A stretch of DNA of 64,000 bases. It comes from Parasaccharibacter apium. GTDB taxonomy: Bacteria; Pseudomonadota; Alphaproteobacteria; Acetobacterales; Acetobacteraceae. Shown here in pieces: positions 7,881 to 16,953 of the stretch (its first letter is position 1; every line of letters begins with the position of its first letter). Where the stretch lies: NCBI RefSeq assembly GCF_002592045.1, contig NZ_MEJG01000007.1:1-64000 (forward strand). Direction: 5' to 3'. Made by a program: the position numbers and the translations under genes. The notes under the pieces are model-generated. The model ran no database searches and was not told the origin of the DNA. It was given only the letters and a program-made list of their open reading frames with translations.

Positions 7881-10262
7881 ATGCGCTTATCTTTTTCTGG
7901 CTTGCGGGCCCTCCTCTTACTCCCCTTATGTTGCCCCAGCTTAGCCTTGGCTGAGGAGCAAACAAAGGGCCAACAGACGCACACACCAACACATCCCACC
8001 ACCTCACATCCCCATGATGTGCAGGCAAAAGAGGTGGAATATATCACCACCCATGCCACAACGGAGGTCACCCAACGCGGTGGGGGGTTAATCCGCCCTC
8101 AACATGGCACGCAATCCATCAGTGAGGTGGGCCGTAGCTATATGGATGTACAAGCCCCTACGGCTTCGGCTTTTCAGCTTGTCTCCATTTTACCCGGTGC
8201 AAATGTTGCTACCTCCGACCCTTTTGGCATTTCCCCTAATACGAATATCAGTGTCCGTGGGCTAAATGGGGATGCTATTGGCTATGTCTTAGAGGGTATG
8301 CCCCTCAATGATATTGCCTCTTATGGTGGGTATCCCAACCAATTTGCTGATACAGAGAATTACAGCACCGTTGGGCTGCAACAAGGCTCCTCAGACCTGG
8401 ATAGCCCCGTCCTCAATGCCGCTGGGGGGTTGATGAAGCTCTCCTTCCTAGACCCGGCCTTTAAACCCGGCGGGTTTGCCTCTTTCTCATATGGCTCTTT
8501 TAACACGCGGCGCGGCTTCCTCCGGCTTGAGACAGGCGAGATTGGTCATAGTAGCGTCCGCGGCTTTGCCTCTTACTCCAACACCCATACTGATAATTGG
8601 CGCAGCGGCGGGTACGATACCCGCCAGCATATTGACTTCAAGCTCCTTAAAGAATGGGAGCAGGACAATCGCGCAAGCCTTGTTGGGTCATGGAACAGAG
8701 CCATCACCAGCTATTATCCCTTCACGTCCCTCAAGGATTGGAAAACATACGGCACCCATAGCGGTGCCCTTACCCACCATTATGAACCCGGCGATAATAG
8801 CTATAATTACTGGCGGCTTTCCCGCGACCCAGAGGAAACGCTCTATGTCGGTGCGCCTGTGCATCTGCGCTTTAACCAGCGTTATAGTTTTGACATCACC
8901 CCTTATGCTCAAAGTGCTTATGGTAACTTCCCGTACGGCTCCCAGCTCTCTGGTACAGGGAATTATTATGGCACCCAGCCTGTCTCCTCCCTCCCTTTAA
9001 CCGATAATCAAACCGTCCGTTCCGAATACACGCAGCGTAGCTATCGCGCTGGGGTGAATATGGCCTTCCATGCCCGGTATAAATGGAATGATTTCGTTAT
9101 GGGGTATTGGTATGACTACTCCGATGATAACCAACGCCAACCCTTTACTACCGTTAATGATGATGGAAGTTCGGCCAATATTTGGGCCGATAAACGGCAT
9201 GACCGTGTGCTAATGCCCAATGGTAACCCTTACCTTGCGGGGGCCTTTCATACTATGTCGCAGGTCAATGCGCTGTATATAGGCGACCATATCTCCCTCA
9301 TGCAGGATAGATTAGCGATGGATATTGGCTTTAAAGAAGTCATGATGCATCGTTGGGGAACCAATGATGTCCCCGGCCCTCAGCGGACCATCTCTAGTAA
9401 TAAAGCCGAGCCACTGCCGCGCTTTGGCATGAGGTGGAACTTTACCAAGCAGGACCAGCTCTTCCTCAACGTCAACACCAATTTCCGCGCCCCAACAGCC
9501 TCCAGCTATTACAACCAATATGCTGGGACAGATGCGAATGGCAACGCCAATGGCTCCCTCAGCAAAGCGGGGACAAACCATCTTAAAAATGAATATTCCA
9601 TCGCAGAGGAGTTCGGCTATCGCCGTACGGGGGAATGGATTACTGCGAGCGTGACCTTCTTTAACTACAATTTCCGCAATCGGCAGATTAAAACAGGGGA
9701 GCCCAATAACCCCAATATCTCCACCTCCATCAATGCGGGGAAACAAACCTCACGCGGGGTAGATGTAGAGATTGGCACACGCCCTTGGCATCATCTCAGC
9801 CCCTATGCCTCTTTTGAATATCTCCATGCCACCATCGATAGTAACATTGCCGCTGGGGGAGACCTCCTCCCTACAGCAGGCAAAACGGCTATCCGTAGCC
9901 CTCATTTCCAAGCGGGAGCGGGGTTACGCTATGATGATGGACACTTCTTCAGCATGGTGACGATGCATTATATGAGCCACCAATATGCCACCTTTATGAA
10001 TGATGAGCGCATCCCTGCCATCATGACGGCAGACCTCGCTTTGGGGTACCGCTTTAACAATATCGGCGTACTCCAAAAACCCACCTTGCGCCTGAACCTG
10101 AGCAATTTAAGCAATCAACGTTACCTCTCTGGTATTAACAGCACCGCTTTTAACGCTCATACGACAACCGGTCTGCATGGGACGCGCATTAAAGGCTCCA
10201 GCCCTGATTACTTCATCGGCAGTCCCTTTGCCGCCCTTGCAAGCTTTACAGCGGGGTTTTGA
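7881..10262 (+). CDS. TonB-dependent outer-membrane receptor, probably for thiamine compounds
   Basis: A 793-residue protein. Residues 1-25 are a signal peptide ending in ALA, followed by a His/Thr-rich linker. A plug domain (about 90-200) contains SVRGLNGDAIGYVLEGMPLND, and a long beta-barrel ends in Phe (TAGF), as outer-membrane barrels require. The TPP riboswitch directly upstream makes thiamine, TPP or a pyrimidine precursor the probable ligand; this is inference from regulation and from the downstream kinase and PnuC-like permease. The family can also carry siderophores, but nothing here points to iron. Start ATG 7881 is preceded by AAGGTGAAG. A 48-codon reading frame from ATG 7798 overlaps the start and could act as a leader. 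Confidence 0.88.
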   Translation: MRLSFSGLRALLLLPLCCPSLALAEEQTKGQQTHTPTHPTTSHPHDVQAKEVEYITTHATTEVTQRGGGLIRPQHGTQSISEVGRSYMDVQAPTASAFQLVSILPGANVATSDPFGISPNTNISVRGLNGDAIGYVLEGMPLNDIASYGGYPNQFADTENYSTVGLQQGSSDLDSPVLNAAGGLMKLSFLDPAFKPGGFASFSYGSFNTRRGFLRLETGEIGHSSVRGFASYSNTHTDNWRSGGYDTRQHIDFKLLKEWEQDNRASLVGSWNRAITSYYPFTSLKDWKTYGTHSGALTHHYEPGDNSYNYWRLSRDPEETLYVGAPVHLRFNQRYSFDITPYAQSAYGNFPYGSQLSGTGNYYGTQPVSSLPLTDNQTVRSEYTQRSYRAGVNMAFHARYKWNDFVMGYWYDYSDDNQRQPFTTVNDDGSSANIWADKRHDRVLMPNGNPYLAGAFHTMSQVNALYIGDHISLMQDRLAMDIGFKEVMMHRWGTNDVPGPQRTISSNKAEPLPRFGMRWNFTKQDQLFLNVNTNFRAPTASSYYNQYAGTDANGNANGSLSKAGTNHLKNEYSIAEEFGYRRTGEWITASVTFFNYNFRNRQIKTGEPNNPNISTSINAGKQTSRGVDVEIGTRPWHHLSPYASFEYLHATIDSNIAAGGDLLPTAGKTAIRSPHFQAGAGLRYDDGHFFSMVTMHYMSHQYATFMNDERIPAIMTADLALGYRFNNIGVLQKPTLRLNLSNLSNQRYLSGINSTAFNAHTTTGLHGTRIKGSSPDYFIGSPFAALASFTAGF

Positions 10263-10264
10263 GC

Positions 10265-11389
10265 ATGTCTGCACGCCCCCTTGGCTTAGAGAGCGGCTAT
10301 AATAGCTGTGTATGGCCCGCCCTTACGCGCGCTGATGTAGCAACTCTCTTGCCTCATTGGGGCATGCATCCCGCTAACGATCCTATCCTCTGGCATAGCC
10401 AGCGGCCCTTTTCTGCCTCGGCCATCATCGCATTGCAGGATGGCCAGCATATCTTCCTCAAACGGCATGGGCGGGCTTTGCGCTCCGCCCGCACAGTGAC
10501 AGAGGAACATCGCTTTGCCCAACATCTCGCAGCGCAAGGGCTAGCCATATGCGCCCCACTCCCTATGGAGGATGGCACCACCGCCAAAGCAGAAGGGCAT
10601 TATGTTTATGAGGCCTTTCCCCTCTTTACCGAGCACGATGCTTATCGCGGGCTTGAATCATGGCGGCCTTATAAAAGCACGCCCCAAGCGGCCTCTAGCG
10701 GGCGGCTCCTTGCCCAGTTACATCACGCTAGTGCGGGGTATGACGCGCCCCCGCGCCATAATCCCCCCCTCACCTCCATCCGCCATCCCCTGCTCGGGCC
10801 ATCCTTAGACGATACACTCCTCCCTTGGGCAGCACAGCAAAAGGGCCTTACATCACTTTACTCCCTTGAGGATGTACGCTCTGACGTTCTGCCCCTTTTA
10901 GAGCCATTTCATCAGGCCTTACGCCCCCTCTTACCGCATGACCGCCCCCTTTGGGGACATGGTGATTGGCATGGGGCAAATCTCTTATGGCAGAATGAGG
11001 GGCAAGACCTCACCGCCGTGCGTATCTTCGATTTCGGCATGTGTGACCAAACCAGTGCCGCTTTTGACCTCGCTGTAGCGATAGAGCGTAGCTTCATTAG
11101 CTGGCTCGCCCCTGACGGCTCTCCCACCGTGCATGAGGAGCAGCTACGCGCCTTCCTCCACGCTTATGATGCCCAACGTCCAAGAAGCCTCGTAGAACGA
11201 CACCTCACAGCACGCTGGCTCCCCCTCTGCCATGTGACCTTTGCCCTCTCTGAAACGGCTTATTACGGCCATACGCTCCATAACCAAGCAGCGGCGGAGA
11301 TTTCTTGGCGGGATTATCTCATCGGCCATGCAGAATGGTTCCATTCCCCCACAGGGCGTACCCTCCTAAGCATGTTGGAGGCATGTTAA
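10265..11389 (+). CDS. APH/choline-kinase-fold phosphotransferase, candidate thiamine kinase
   Basis: About 374 residues with the aminoglycoside phosphotransferase/choline kinase fold. The catalytic loop reads WGHGDWHGANLLWQ and the metal loop IFDFGMCD, both intact. An in-frame TTG at 10259 overlaps the receptor stop, but ATG 10265, three bases after that stop, is the natural start. Because it sits between a TPP-riboswitch-controlled receptor and a PnuC-family permease, phosphorylation of imported thiamine (trapping it in the cell) is the best guess. Homoserine-kinase-like or SrkA-like activity on another substrate cannot be excluded. The following gene starts on the base after its stop codon. 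Confidence 0.8.
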   Translation: MSARPLGLESGYNSCVWPALTRADVATLLPHWGMHPANDPILWHSQRPFSASAIIALQDGQHIFLKRHGRALRSARTVTEEHRFAQHLAAQGLAICAPLPMEDGTTAKAEGHYVYEAFPLFTEHDAYRGLESWRPYKSTPQAASSGRLLAQLHHASAGYDAPPRHNPPLTSIRHPLLGPSLDDTLLPWAAQQKGLTSLYSLEDVRSDVLPLLEPFHQALRPLLPHDRPLWGHGDWHGANLLWQNEGQDLTAVRIFDFGMCDQTSAAFDLAVAIERSFISWLAPDGSPTVHEEQLRAFLHAYDAQRPRSLVERHLTARWLPLCHVTFALSETAYYGHTLHNQAAAEISWRDYLIGHAEWFHSPTGRTLLSMLEAC

Positions 11390-11929
11390 ATGATGGAGCT
11401 TATCGCTGCATGCTTTAGTGCAAGTGGGGTATGGCTAACCGCCCAACGCTGCCTCATCGGCTGGCCAATTTCCCTCCTAGCGACCTTTCTTTATGGCTGG
11501 GTCTTTTTCCATGCCCGCCTTTATGCCGATACCATATTGCAAGGGGTGTTTAGCCTCACCATCCTTTATGGCTGGGCTTTATGGGCACGGGATAAAGCAC
11601 GGCAAAACGCCCTCCCGCCCCAGCCGCTGGCCCTCAAAAAAGCCATCATAGAGACGCTTGGCTTTTTTATCCTCTCCACCTTATGGGTTATAGCCCTGCG
11701 CTGTTGGAGTGACGACCCAGCCCCCCTCCTTGATGGCGGCCTAAGCGGGGCCAGCTTACTCGCCCAATTATGGACCGCACGGCGGCACCGCATAAGCTGG
11801 CTGCTCTGGGCAGGGATTGATGTAATTTATACAGGGCTTTTCTTCAGCCGTTCGCTCAGCATTACCGCTTTGCTTTACGGGGGCTATACCCTTCTCGGCC
11901 TCTATGGCTATTGGCGGTGGAAGGCCTAA
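11390..11929 (+). CDS. PnuC-family vitamin permease, probable thiamine transporter (PnuT-like)
   Basis: A 179-residue inner-membrane protein with about seven hydrophobic segments. It shows the PnuC hallmarks: an early GWPISLLATFLYGWVFF segment and the late pair QLWTARRHRISWLLW and DVIYTGLFF. PnuC proteins are facilitators for nicotinamide riboside, riboflavin or thiamine. Co-transcription under a TPP riboswitch with an outer-membrane receptor and a kinase matches the known PnuT type, in which the kinase or pyrophosphokinase makes import effectively one-way. The first ATG abuts the kinase stop; the second ATG three bases on is an equal alternative. It is the last gene of the operon and converges with a minus-strand gene. 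Confidence 0.88.
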   Translation: MMELIAACFSASGVWLTAQRCLIGWPISLLATFLYGWVFFHARLYADTILQGVFSLTILYGWALWARDKARQNALPPQPLALKKAIIETLGFFILSTLWVIALRCWSDDPAPLLDGGLSGASLLAQLWTARRHRISWLLWAGIDVIYTGLFFSRSLSITALLYGGYTLLGLYGYWRWKA

Positions 11930-11943
11930 AAAGCGACGACCCT

Positions 11944-12303
11944 TTATTGGGTCATCCGGTCCAGCTCCTCAGGGGTGAGACGCTGAATCCGCACCGCTTT
12001 ACCTGTGGAATCATAATAGACAATCGCCGCACCGCGCCGCTCGGCATAGCCATCAGGCACGCCACTCTTTTTACGAAAAATCAACCGCCCATGCTCTGGC
12101 TGAATCGTCACCTCATCCCCGCGTGGGACAAAATGGAACATGCTGTAATCAGCATGAACACGCGGCAAGCTGGTTTTGGGCATGGGCTTACGCACAACAC
12201 TATCTAGCCCATCAGCCCCATCATCAGCATAACTAAGCCCCGCACTGCCTATCATCAGGGCCATCAGCCCTAGCCCTAAACCGAGCGTCTTTACCAAACC
12301 CAT
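11944..12303 (-). CDS. Small exported protein of unknown function
   Basis: A 119-residue product if started at ATG 12303, which has a GAGAGG ribosome site and opens a clean signal peptide ending in SYA before DDG. Longer in-frame starts would run into the neighbouring efflux gene and bury the signal sequence. The mature part is polar with a compact basic core (VTIQPEHGRLIFRKKSG) and no motif I recognise. It follows the outer-membrane efflux gene by 37 bp on the same strand, so it may be co-transcribed with the RND pump, but a role in efflux is only an inference from position. Confidence 0.7.
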   Translation of the reverse strand: MGLVKTLGLGLGLMALMIGSAGLSYADDGADGLDSVVRKPMPKTSLPRVHADYSMFHFVPRGDEVTIQPEHGRLIFRKKSGVPDGYAERRGAAIVYYDSTGKAVRIQRLTPEELDRMTQ

Positions 12304-12340
12304 TGCCTCTCTCCTCACCCACCGCAATGCGACGCGTACG

Positions 12341-13807
12341 TTACTTCTGCCCTTGGCTCTTACGACTCCACCCCCCACCTAATGCACGATAAAGGGTTAC
12401 CATATTTTGGAACCGTGCCGCCTCCACAACAATACGGCTCTGCTGGGCTTGGTAAAGCTGACGCTCCTGCACCAAGGTGGTTAGATAATTATCGATCCCC
12501 GCATGATAGCGCATCCGGGCGAGGTCGTAAGCCCGTTGGGTTTGTGTCTCTAAAACAACCATATGCTCATCTTGCCGGCGATAAGTCTCCCGCGCTGTCA
12601 ACGCATCGGATACTTCTCGAAATGCCGATTGCACGGCTTTTTGATATTGCGCCACATTCTGCGCAAGCCGTGCTTTTGCTGTCCGTAAGTTCCCCTGATT
12701 CACACCCCATGTGAGCAAGGGGATGCTTATATTAGGGGAGACACCCCATGTTTCTGCCAAATGGCTAAAGAGCTTGCGAAATTGCAGCGAGCTTGTCCCC
12801 TCATTCGCTGTAAGGGTTACCCGTGGGAAGAAGGCCGCCCGCGCCGCACCAACAGAGGCATTCGCCCCCAATAGCAGATGCTCTGCAGCCATGATATCAG
12901 GCCGTTGCTCTAAGAGGTCGGACGGCAAACCCGCCGGTAATTCCGCAATCATCGTTTGTCGGCCCATCGGCAAAGCCGGGGGCAGATTCGCCGGCAAGGG
13001 CGTACCGACTAAAAGTTGTAAGGAATGTTCATCATCAGCAACGGCCCGCGTCTCTTTCTCCTCATCAGAGCGTGCTTGCTCTAACTCCGCCGCACTTTGG
13101 GCGAGAGTGAGCGCATCTAACTCATCATGCTTAAACTTAAGGTCATTCAACCGCCATGTATCGGCCCGCGTCCGCGCTGTGTTGCGCGCAAGGTCTAGCA
13201 ATCGCTTATCAGCCAACCATTGAATATATGTACTTGCCACCTGCGAAACTGTCGTCAGCCACAGGTTACGCAGATTCTCAGCCGCACTTAATGTTTGCTC
13301 CTGCTGGGCGCGTGCCATATTGCGAATACGCCCCCATAGGTCAATCTCGTAAGATGAGAACCCAATGGATGTCTGATAAAAACGCAATGTAGAAATTGAG
13401 CGACCAGAACCCGGCGCAAAGGCAAAGCCCGCCGTATCCGATGGCCCCACATATTGGGCTCCCCCACCAGCCGAAATGGTCGGGAAAAGGGCGGCATTCT
13501 GTACTTGATACTGCCCACGCTCTGCCGCGACTGCCGCCATCTGCGCGGCGAGGTCTCGGTTATTGGTCAAAGCCAGAGTGATAAGGGCCTTTAAGCGGGG
13601 GTCTGTAAAGAAATCCTCCCACCCAAGGTCGGAGACGCGCTGATGTACCGGCTGGCCAGGCTTTAACTCCGCATCGGCTGGGTATTTCTGTGCAACGGCG
13701 GGGTCTGGGCGGTGATATTTCGGGGATAAATTGCACGAGGCAAGCAGCATACTGCCCACAGCCATCACCCCGTAAGTGAGGCTCCGTTTTGTGCTATAAA
13801 GGCTCAT
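12341..13807 (-). CDS. RND efflux outer-membrane lipoprotein, NodT/OprM family
   Basis: A 488-residue TolC-like channel with a lipoprotein signal: the lipobox LASC puts the lipidated residue at Cys25. Two repeats of long amphipathic helices and beta segments follow, with typical landmarks such as SYEIDLWGRIRN, the repeated AxR/Q-rich helices, GLPSDLLEQRPDI and ALGGGW near the end. It forms the outer-membrane exit duct for the pump encoded just upstream; the ATGA overlap with the permease gene indicates tight co-expression. Substrates cannot be inferred. Confidence 0.93.
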   Translation of the reverse strand: MSLYSTKRSLTYGVMAVGSMLLASCNLSPKYHRPDPAVAQKYPADAELKPGQPVHQRVSDLGWEDFFTDPRLKALITLALTNNRDLAAQMAAVAAERGQYQVQNAALFPTISAGGGAQYVGPSDTAGFAFAPGSGRSISTLRFYQTSIGFSSYEIDLWGRIRNMARAQQEQTLSAAENLRNLWLTTVSQVASTYIQWLADKRLLDLARNTARTRADTWRLNDLKFKHDELDALTLAQSAAELEQARSDEEKETRAVADDEHSLQLLVGTPLPANLPPALPMGRQTMIAELPAGLPSDLLEQRPDIMAAEHLLLGANASVGAARAAFFPRVTLTANEGTSSLQFRKLFSHLAETWGVSPNISIPLLTWGVNQGNLRTAKARLAQNVAQYQKAVQSAFREVSDALTARETYRRQDEHMVVLETQTQRAYDLARMRYHAGIDNYLTTLVQERQLYQAQQSRIVVEAARFQNMVTLYRALGGGWSRKSQGQK

Positions 13808-16800
13808 GCTTGGCCTCCTTCCTGCCCAGCTTCATGCCGCTCTGAAAGACGTTTGACGCGAAAAAGCCGCAACACCACGACAAAAAAGATGGGGACGAAA
13901 TACACAGCCAACACCGTTGCCGTAATCATCCCCCCGACAACGCAGGTCCCAATCGCTACACGCGCCGCAGCCCCGGCCCCGGTGGCAATCGCCAAAGGAA
14001 ACACACCGCATACAAAGGCGATAGAGGTCATCAAAATAGGGCGTAAACGCTCTTGCCCCGCTTTCAACACAGCCTCTTCTAGCGTATCGCCGCTTTCATA
14101 AAAGGCCTTGGCGAATTCAACAATCAGAATGGCGTTTTTGACAGCCAACCCAACAGTGGTCAGCAACCCGACTTGGAAATACACATCATTGCTCAGCCCT
14201 CGCCATAGGGTGGAGGCAATCGCCCCTAAGACACCCAAAGGCAGCACCAGCAATACGGAGAAAGGAATCGCCCAACTTTCATACAAAGCAGCAAGGCAGA
14301 GCAAAATCACAATCACTGCCAGCGCGTAAAGCGGCCCTGTAGCATTGCCAGAGGCTAATTGCTCAAAAGTGAGACCTGTCCATTCATGCCCGACGCCGGG
14401 GGGCAGCGTTTTTAGGATGGCCTCTATCTCCGCAACGGCACGACCAGCACTTACCCCTGCCGCAGGCACACCCTGAATCTCGTAAGAATTAAGGCCGTTA
14501 TAATTCTCCACCTTCTGCGGCCCTACAATCCAATGGCCAGAGGCAAAAGCGTTAAAGGGCACTAACTCGCCAAGATTATTGCGGATATACCAGCGATTGA
14601 GGTCTTCTGGCCTCATGCGGGCAAAAGATTCACCTTGGATATATACCTGTTTTACACGGTCATTCCGGGTGAATTGATTCACATAAATCGAGCCTAAAGC
14701 CCCCTGAATGGTCGTATTAATATCCTCGTTGGTAATGCCCTGCGCGTTAGCTTTCTCACGGTTTAAGTCCAACACAAATTGCGGCGCATCTTCCAACCCC
14801 ATTGGGCGCACAGCAGTAAGCAGAGGGTTCTTCTTCGCTTCATCAAGCAGTTTATTACGCGCCGCAAGGAAGGCTTGATGGCCAATATGACCATTATCCT
14901 CAAGCTCTAAGTCAAAGCCAGTCGCATTACCAAGCTCCATCACAGCAGGGGGATTAAGAGCATAAATCTGCGCCGCAGGGTCACCAGCAAAATGCTTCAT
15001 GATCTCACTAGCAATCGCCATGCTGGAATGTTTATAGCCCGGTCGCTTATCCCATGGCTTCAGCCGGATAAAGAACGCCCCAGCATTTTGCCCCTGCCCT
15101 GCAAAGCTAAAGCCATTCATCGTAAAAACAGATTCAACATCATGGCTATATGTTTTTAGTACATAATCGGTGATGCGATGGTTAATCACCCCCATCTGTG
15201 CATCAGTAGCCCCTGGTGGTGTACTAATCTGCCCAAAAATAAGGGCTTGGTCCTCATCAGGTAAGAAGCCTGTTGGAACCTTAATGAACATATAGCCCAC
15301 AAGCAGCGTTAGGCCTAAAAACACTAACATCGCCGGGAGACGTAAACGCAATAAATGCCGCACCCCGCCTATATAGCGATGCGTTAGCCACTCAAAGCCA
15401 TTATTAAACCAGATCGCTGGGCGAAAATGGACCTCATGATTGGTTGGCTTTAACATCGTAGCGCAAAGAGAGGGTGTCATAATCATCGCTACGAGGACGG
15501 ACAACCACATAGCCGCCACAACCGTGATGGAGAATTGCCGGTAAATCACCCCGGTGGACCCACCAAAAGCGGCCATAGGTAAAAAGACCGCTGTAAGGAC
15601 CAACACAATCCCCACCAACGCGCCAGAGATTTCATCCATCGATTCACGCGCTGCCTCACGCGGGGGGAGATGCTTCTCGCTCATCACACGTTCGACATTC
15701 TCCACCACCACGATGGCATCATCCACCAATAGCCCCACTGCGAGGACCATAGCCAACATCGTCAAGGTGTTGATGCTGTACCCCATGATGGACAGCAACC
15801 CAAACGTCCCCAGCAACACCACCGGCACGGCGATGGTCGGGATTAATGTCGCGCGGAAATTTTGAAGAAAGACGAGCATCACGACAAAAACCAGAATGAT
15901 GGCTTCCACCAATGTCTCAATCACTTCCTCAATCGAGTGCGTGATGAAAGGCTCCGTATCCAGCGGGTAAACCACCTTCACCCCTTTAGGGAAGAACTGG
16001 GAGAGGTGATTAATCTCCGCGCGCACGGCATCTTCTGTCACCATCTGGTTCGCCCCGGGGGCGAGCTTGAGGGCTAGGGCTGTGGCGGGTTCATTATTAT
16101 ACCGGGATGTGAAATTATAGCTCTGTGAGCCTAGCTCCACACGCCCAATATCGCGCATCCGCACTTGGCTGCCATCTTGTTGGACCTTCAGCAGCATATC
16201 GCTAAATTGCGCCGGGTCTGTCAGGCGGACGGGACCGATGATAGTGGCATCAAACCCTACAGATTTTTGTGCTGGTAGGCCGCCTAGCTCCCCTGAGGCA
16301 ACCTGAATATTCTGATTCTGTACCGCATGCTGTACATCAGCAACTGTCAGGCCATATTTATACAGCTTATCAGGGTCCATCCAAATACGCATGGCATATT
16401 CGGAGCCAAAGAGCGTATGGTCCCCCACCCCAGAAATACGCGAGAGAGGGTCCATCACGTTAGAGGCCACGTAATCGGAAAGATCCTTCCCGCTCATGCT
16501 GCCATCAGTGGAGATAAAGCCAATCACCATCATAAAGTTCTTGGCAGCCTTTGTGACACTCAAACCTTGATTGACCACTTCCGGCGGAAGGCGCGGTTGG
16601 GCAAGCTGTAATTTATTTTGCACCTGCACCTGAGCAATATCGGGGCTTGTCCCTTGCTCAAAGGTTAGGTCAATTTCCATATGCCCATTGCCGTAAGACT
16701 GTGCCGATAGATACTCCAAATGGTCCAACCCGGACATTTGTTGGAGAATCGGCTGCACCACCGTGTTATTCACCGTATCGGCAGAGGCCCCGGGGTCATC

Positions 16801-16947
16801 CACCGCAACGGCAATTTGCGGTGGGGCAATCGTAGGATATTGGGCAATCGGCATACGGGTGATGGAGACACCACCCACAAGCATAATAATCAGCCCAACC
16901 ACCCACGCAAAAACAGGGCGGTCGATAAAGAAACGCGATAAAGACAT
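13804..16947 (-). CDS. RND multidrug efflux permease, HAE1 (AcrB/MexB) family
   Basis: A 1047-residue inner-membrane pump that exports drugs or solvents using the proton gradient. The N-terminus MSLSRFFIDRPVFAWV is classic for HAE1. The proton-relay aspartates are in GLLVDDAIVVVEN of TM4, and the partner lysine is in GLAVKNAILIVEF of TM10. Two large periplasmic loops and 12 membrane spans fit the standard length. It lies 6 bp after the periplasmic adaptor gene and overlaps the outer-membrane channel gene by 4 bp. Regulation is probably by the divergent TetR repressor through the palindrome at 18229-18252. Confidence 0.97.
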   Translation of the reverse strand: MSLSRFFIDRPVFAWVVGLIIMLVGGVSITRMPIAQYPTIAPPQIAVAVDDPGASADTVNNTVVQPILQQMSGLDHLEYLSAQSYGNGHMEIDLTFEQGTSPDIAQVQVQNKLQLAQPRLPPEVVNQGLSVTKAAKNFMMVIGFISTDGSMSGKDLSDYVASNVMDPLSRISGVGDHTLFGSEYAMRIWMDPDKLYKYGLTVADVQHAVQNQNIQVASGELGGLPAQKSVGFDATIIGPVRLTDPAQFSDMLLKVQQDGSQVRMRDIGRVELGSQSYNFTSRYNNEPATALALKLAPGANQMVTEDAVRAEINHLSQFFPKGVKVVYPLDTEPFITHSIEEVIETLVEAIILVFVVMLVFLQNFRATLIPTIAVPVVLLGTFGLLSIMGYSINTLTMLAMVLAVGLLVDDAIVVVENVERVMSEKHLPPREAARESMDEISGALVGIVLVLTAVFLPMAAFGGSTGVIYRQFSITVVAAMWLSVLVAMIMTPSLCATMLKPTNHEVHFRPAIWFNNGFEWLTHRYIGGVRHLLRLRLPAMLVFLGLTLLVGYMFIKVPTGFLPDEDQALIFGQISTPPGATDAQMGVINHRITDYVLKTYSHDVESVFTMNGFSFAGQGQNAGAFFIRLKPWDKRPGYKHSSMAIASEIMKHFAGDPAAQIYALNPPAVMELGNATGFDLELEDNGHIGHQAFLAARNKLLDEAKKNPLLTAVRPMGLEDAPQFVLDLNREKANAQGITNEDINTTIQGALGSIYVNQFTRNDRVKQVYIQGESFARMRPEDLNRWYIRNNLGELVPFNAFASGHWIVGPQKVENYNGLNSYEIQGVPAAGVSAGRAVAEIEAILKTLPPGVGHEWTGLTFEQLASGNATGPLYALAVIVILLCLAALYESWAIPFSVLLVLPLGVLGAIASTLWRGLSNDVYFQVGLLTTVGLAVKNAILIVEFAKAFYESGDTLEEAVLKAGQERLRPILMTSIAFVCGVFPLAIATGAGAAARVAIGTCVVGGMITATVLAVYFVPIFFVVVLRLFRVKRLSERHEAGQEGGQA

Positions 16948-16953
16948 ACGCTC

